This document shows positions 29,001-29,894 of a stretch of 29,894 nucleotides of DNA, in pieces (position 1 is the first letter of the stretch; every line of letters starts with the position of its first letter). A model generated the notes under the pieces. It was given only the letters and a program-made list of their open reading frames with translations, did no database searches and was not told the DNA's origin. Both the position numbers and the translations under genes were made by a program. Source of the stretch: a virus; the IMG/VR virus record IMGVR_UViG_3300048809_000020, positions 1 to 29,894 of that record. One strand, written 5' to 3'.

Positions 29001-29894
29001 GAAGCCCGTCGCGCTGGTGACTGTGAATGTCGTAGCGCCGGGTGCGATGCCGCCGTTCAGGGTAGTTGAGAATCCAGTGAACGAACCTAGGTTCGCAGAC
29101 AGCGTCAGCGTATTATCATTCACGAGCGCCGAAATCATGCAGTCGTTCGACGTGCAAGTGGACGACGATCCCGCGATCAGGATGTGATTGTTTGCGACCG
29201 TCGATAGAGGGAATCCGGTCTGCTGAATTCCGAGATTCGAGACCAGCGTGGCCGTAGAGTTGGTAACGCTGATGGTTCCCGAAAGGCTGGTGTATTCCTC
29301 TGCCGTGATCTTGGGATTGCCCCACGGACCGAAAGGCGGCTGATAAGTGAACTGCCCGGACGTGGGTGTACCACTCGGAGTCGGCGGCATCACGACGGCC
29401 GCCGCAGACCCGGAGCCGTTTGGCAGCGATACGTTCAGCATGGTCGAGCCCGTGAAGCAGGACTGGCCGTGGTTGATCGTGATACATGCCGAGATCTGGC
29501 CGCCGGCACCCGAAGCGTAGGCCGATCCAATGCTGATCTGAATGTCGTCGCACGTGTTGCTGCCACCAAAACCTGGCTGAATACTGCAATCGACCGGCAG
29601 AAACAACGCATTCGATGAACCAGTGCAAGATGCGCTCGCATATCCTGCCGAGCCCAGGATATTGCCCGGCGTCGTCCAGCAACTTCCCAAATCCGTTACG
29701 TAATATGCCGGGAAAGAATATTCCGCGTTCGAGGAATGGCCAGGCCCTGTCACGCGTCGGATCATCATTCCAGTAATCGGATCGATATACTGATCTCCCT
29801 GATTTGTCCAGTCGAAGACGGGCCACGGATAATTACCCCAATTCGTGGGGTTCGCTGGAGTAAGCCACGCGGAACTATTCCCGAGCGCCGGTAT
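26064..29894 (-). CDS. Giant Cys-rich tail/adhesin-like protein, 5' end outside window
   Basis: At least 1276 residues; the frame continues past the right edge. The 42 codons beyond the first ATG (29768) are clearly coding (WGNYPWPVFDWTNQGDQYID then PITG). The protein is Ser/Thr/Gly/Asn-rich, with a dozen or more Cys, suited to disulfides outside the cell. Near 27600-27825 is VTIGTGSKTFTVASGLSWSA then GTVTSYSSTTLVINV, a phage tail-fibre beta module I recognise. APGATTFTVTSATGF is a similar short module near 29000. The C-terminus has RFGYNPSLYCTSRQEVC and TACSTTCEIDIPGLSQHEMY, a style I know from large extracellular proteins of Acidobacteriota. Receptor binding or an envelope adhesin is likely. 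No catalytic motif is seen. Confidence 0.75.
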   Translation of the reverse strand: MPALGNSSAWLTPANPTNWGNYPWPVFDWTNQGDQYIDPITGMMIRRVTGPGHSSNAEYSFPAYYVTDLGSCWTTPGNILGSAGYASASCTGSSNALFLPVDCSIQPGFGGSNTCDDIQISIGSAYASGAGGQISACITINHGQSCFTGSTMLNVSLPNGSGSAAAVVMPPTPSGTPTSGQFTYQPPFGPWGNPKITAEEYTSLSGTISVTNSTATLVSNLGIQQTGFPLSTVANNHILIAGSSSTCTSNDCMISALVNDNTLTLSANLGSFTGFSTTLNGGIAPGATTFTVTSATGFIRQLNGGSVSPYGYDKYAVSFQDSSPETVYCRTLSSSTFSNCTATSYAHSNSAAMGSTAFTMPNFGVMIWNSGSGTAYLQNATYTSAVSANFSVGDGTGANLCSVATVTVNYAADGMTPLSPAQIGRECQFLDIFGNPTLYLLIPATGEIRLLAFGNNTIGNGTTGTFNATNPDIQYYAGSGTVPQVYQCTYNSSVGKYATLIPNYTTAPTSPNYSCTSITSGTGNDLLSQIASVVGAGFNKTYFPVVSFGSLSGNYVGITVNGGQQSIGYSCWFNVALSAPNQITACTSSWAGAGQRWGGQHGLFNAKTAAGWGEIFNDPLNIQSSTGVGLYQLAINSISGETGTTALTANVATDPTTTTCPANPYGVTGHNCIQMIVATEPQNVAPSTGGASYATTSSSSVTIGTGSKTFTVASGLSWSAGHPVIAISGSNFMDGTVTSYSSTTLVINVTSVLGSGTYSSWTIDGGDTAMWPSSCTVGYAQLQGMQPGDNFIDGSSLFGEQFLILTKTGSGCSPITLVVARGQSQGCASAPVAHGTGGGGAWTPVMQATGQCDGNVYWFQESAPSVSYPDPPGIDGGHQFLGQSDGTGTNLIQYVAASYQGGIAYGARQGSLPSIIPTGFTYGMNEVYPFAGAGWPSLTYVQSHPSSQSYLANPPTLGYDGRPFGTAGGCAGLDCIVWYHTLTLQAGTTNTYLITCPAATPGGACIDTASPKTLGWTAWAGRFLLQDISGPGSVISDSTPYTFCYAYNAGECRSGSSAGNRYVSVPNADTGVNCFYHAPDRNAPCLAAAPPYAAQVTQYSWNQNDPNAALWRPLGYAFNGPGQTNNYWNWNGIVDGSWIFGDVSWKEGVRTDIVAIQLPPWPATDSVNRSTFVAVPVKLGGVSGVSFRIRFGYNPSLYCTSRQEVCATATSTGALPPQPGSAPFAYLSETQTWTACSTTCEIDIPGLSQHEMYYIVDRKNAAGLITSSLMQVVGVP

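Noticed and set aside
1-29894. CRISPR arrays, insertion sequences, att sites, diversity-generating template repeats
   Set aside because: No regularly spaced direct repeats, transposase, integrase or reverse transcriptase could be seen by reading.

Overview
The window is part of the late region of a tailed double-stranded DNA phage, or a prophage of that type. Large terminase, portal, scaffold, major capsid, head-tail adaptor and tail-nozzle-like genes lie in one direction. No tape-measure or contractile-sheath gene is visible, which points to a short-tailed (podovirus-like) virion. Several products carry signal peptides ending in ...AQQP or ...CWSA-type sites, a style I associate with soil Acidobacteriota (Bryobacter/Solibacter type). 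The host is therefore inferred, not proven. There is no integrase, replication gene, tRNA or CRISPR array in the window, and both ends cut through genes.

Layout, read in the direction of transcription (minus strand, right to left). (1) 29894-26064: a giant Cys-rich, Ser/Thr/Gly-rich protein with phage-tail beta modules, open at the window edge. (2) 25415-26025: the only two plus-strand genes, a small secreted helical protein and a tail-fibre-like protein. They converge on the giant gene and diverge from the packaging genes. (3) 25407-19109: packaging operon with a resolvase-type HTH protein, small terminase candidate, large terminase, zinc-ribbon protein, KOW/SH3-like protein, portal and a 59-aa protein. 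A sigma70-like promoter whose spacer is filled by a perfect inverted repeat precedes it. (4) 19101-18794: a short regulatory region with a consensus-like promoter, a strong intrinsic terminator about 30 nt further on, a 23-aa basic micro-gene and two hairpins. (5) 18793-11498: head module (34-aa basic protein, 106-aa protein, scaffold, major capsid, two head-surface candidates, adaptor) followed by five small proteins, several of them membrane proteins, and a second adaptor-like protein. (6) 11501-7707: nozzle-like 1264-aa tail protein. (7) 7694-1: accessory virion, lysis or host-interaction genes: an Ig-like protein with two possible starts, a cysteine-peptidase-fold protein, small membrane proteins, three secreted beta-rich proteins in a row, and candidate internal or tail-tip proteins.

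Genes are packed tightly. Many neighbours share ATGA, GTGA or TAATG junctions, implying coupled translation of long polycistronic messages. The only gaps over about 90 nt are around 18794-19108 and 4752-4843. Five coding or micro-coding stretches too short for a 60-aa cutoff (4003-4125, 13449-13619, 18689-18793, 18900-18971 and the disrupted 1308-1395) were found by reading junctions and ribosome binding sites.
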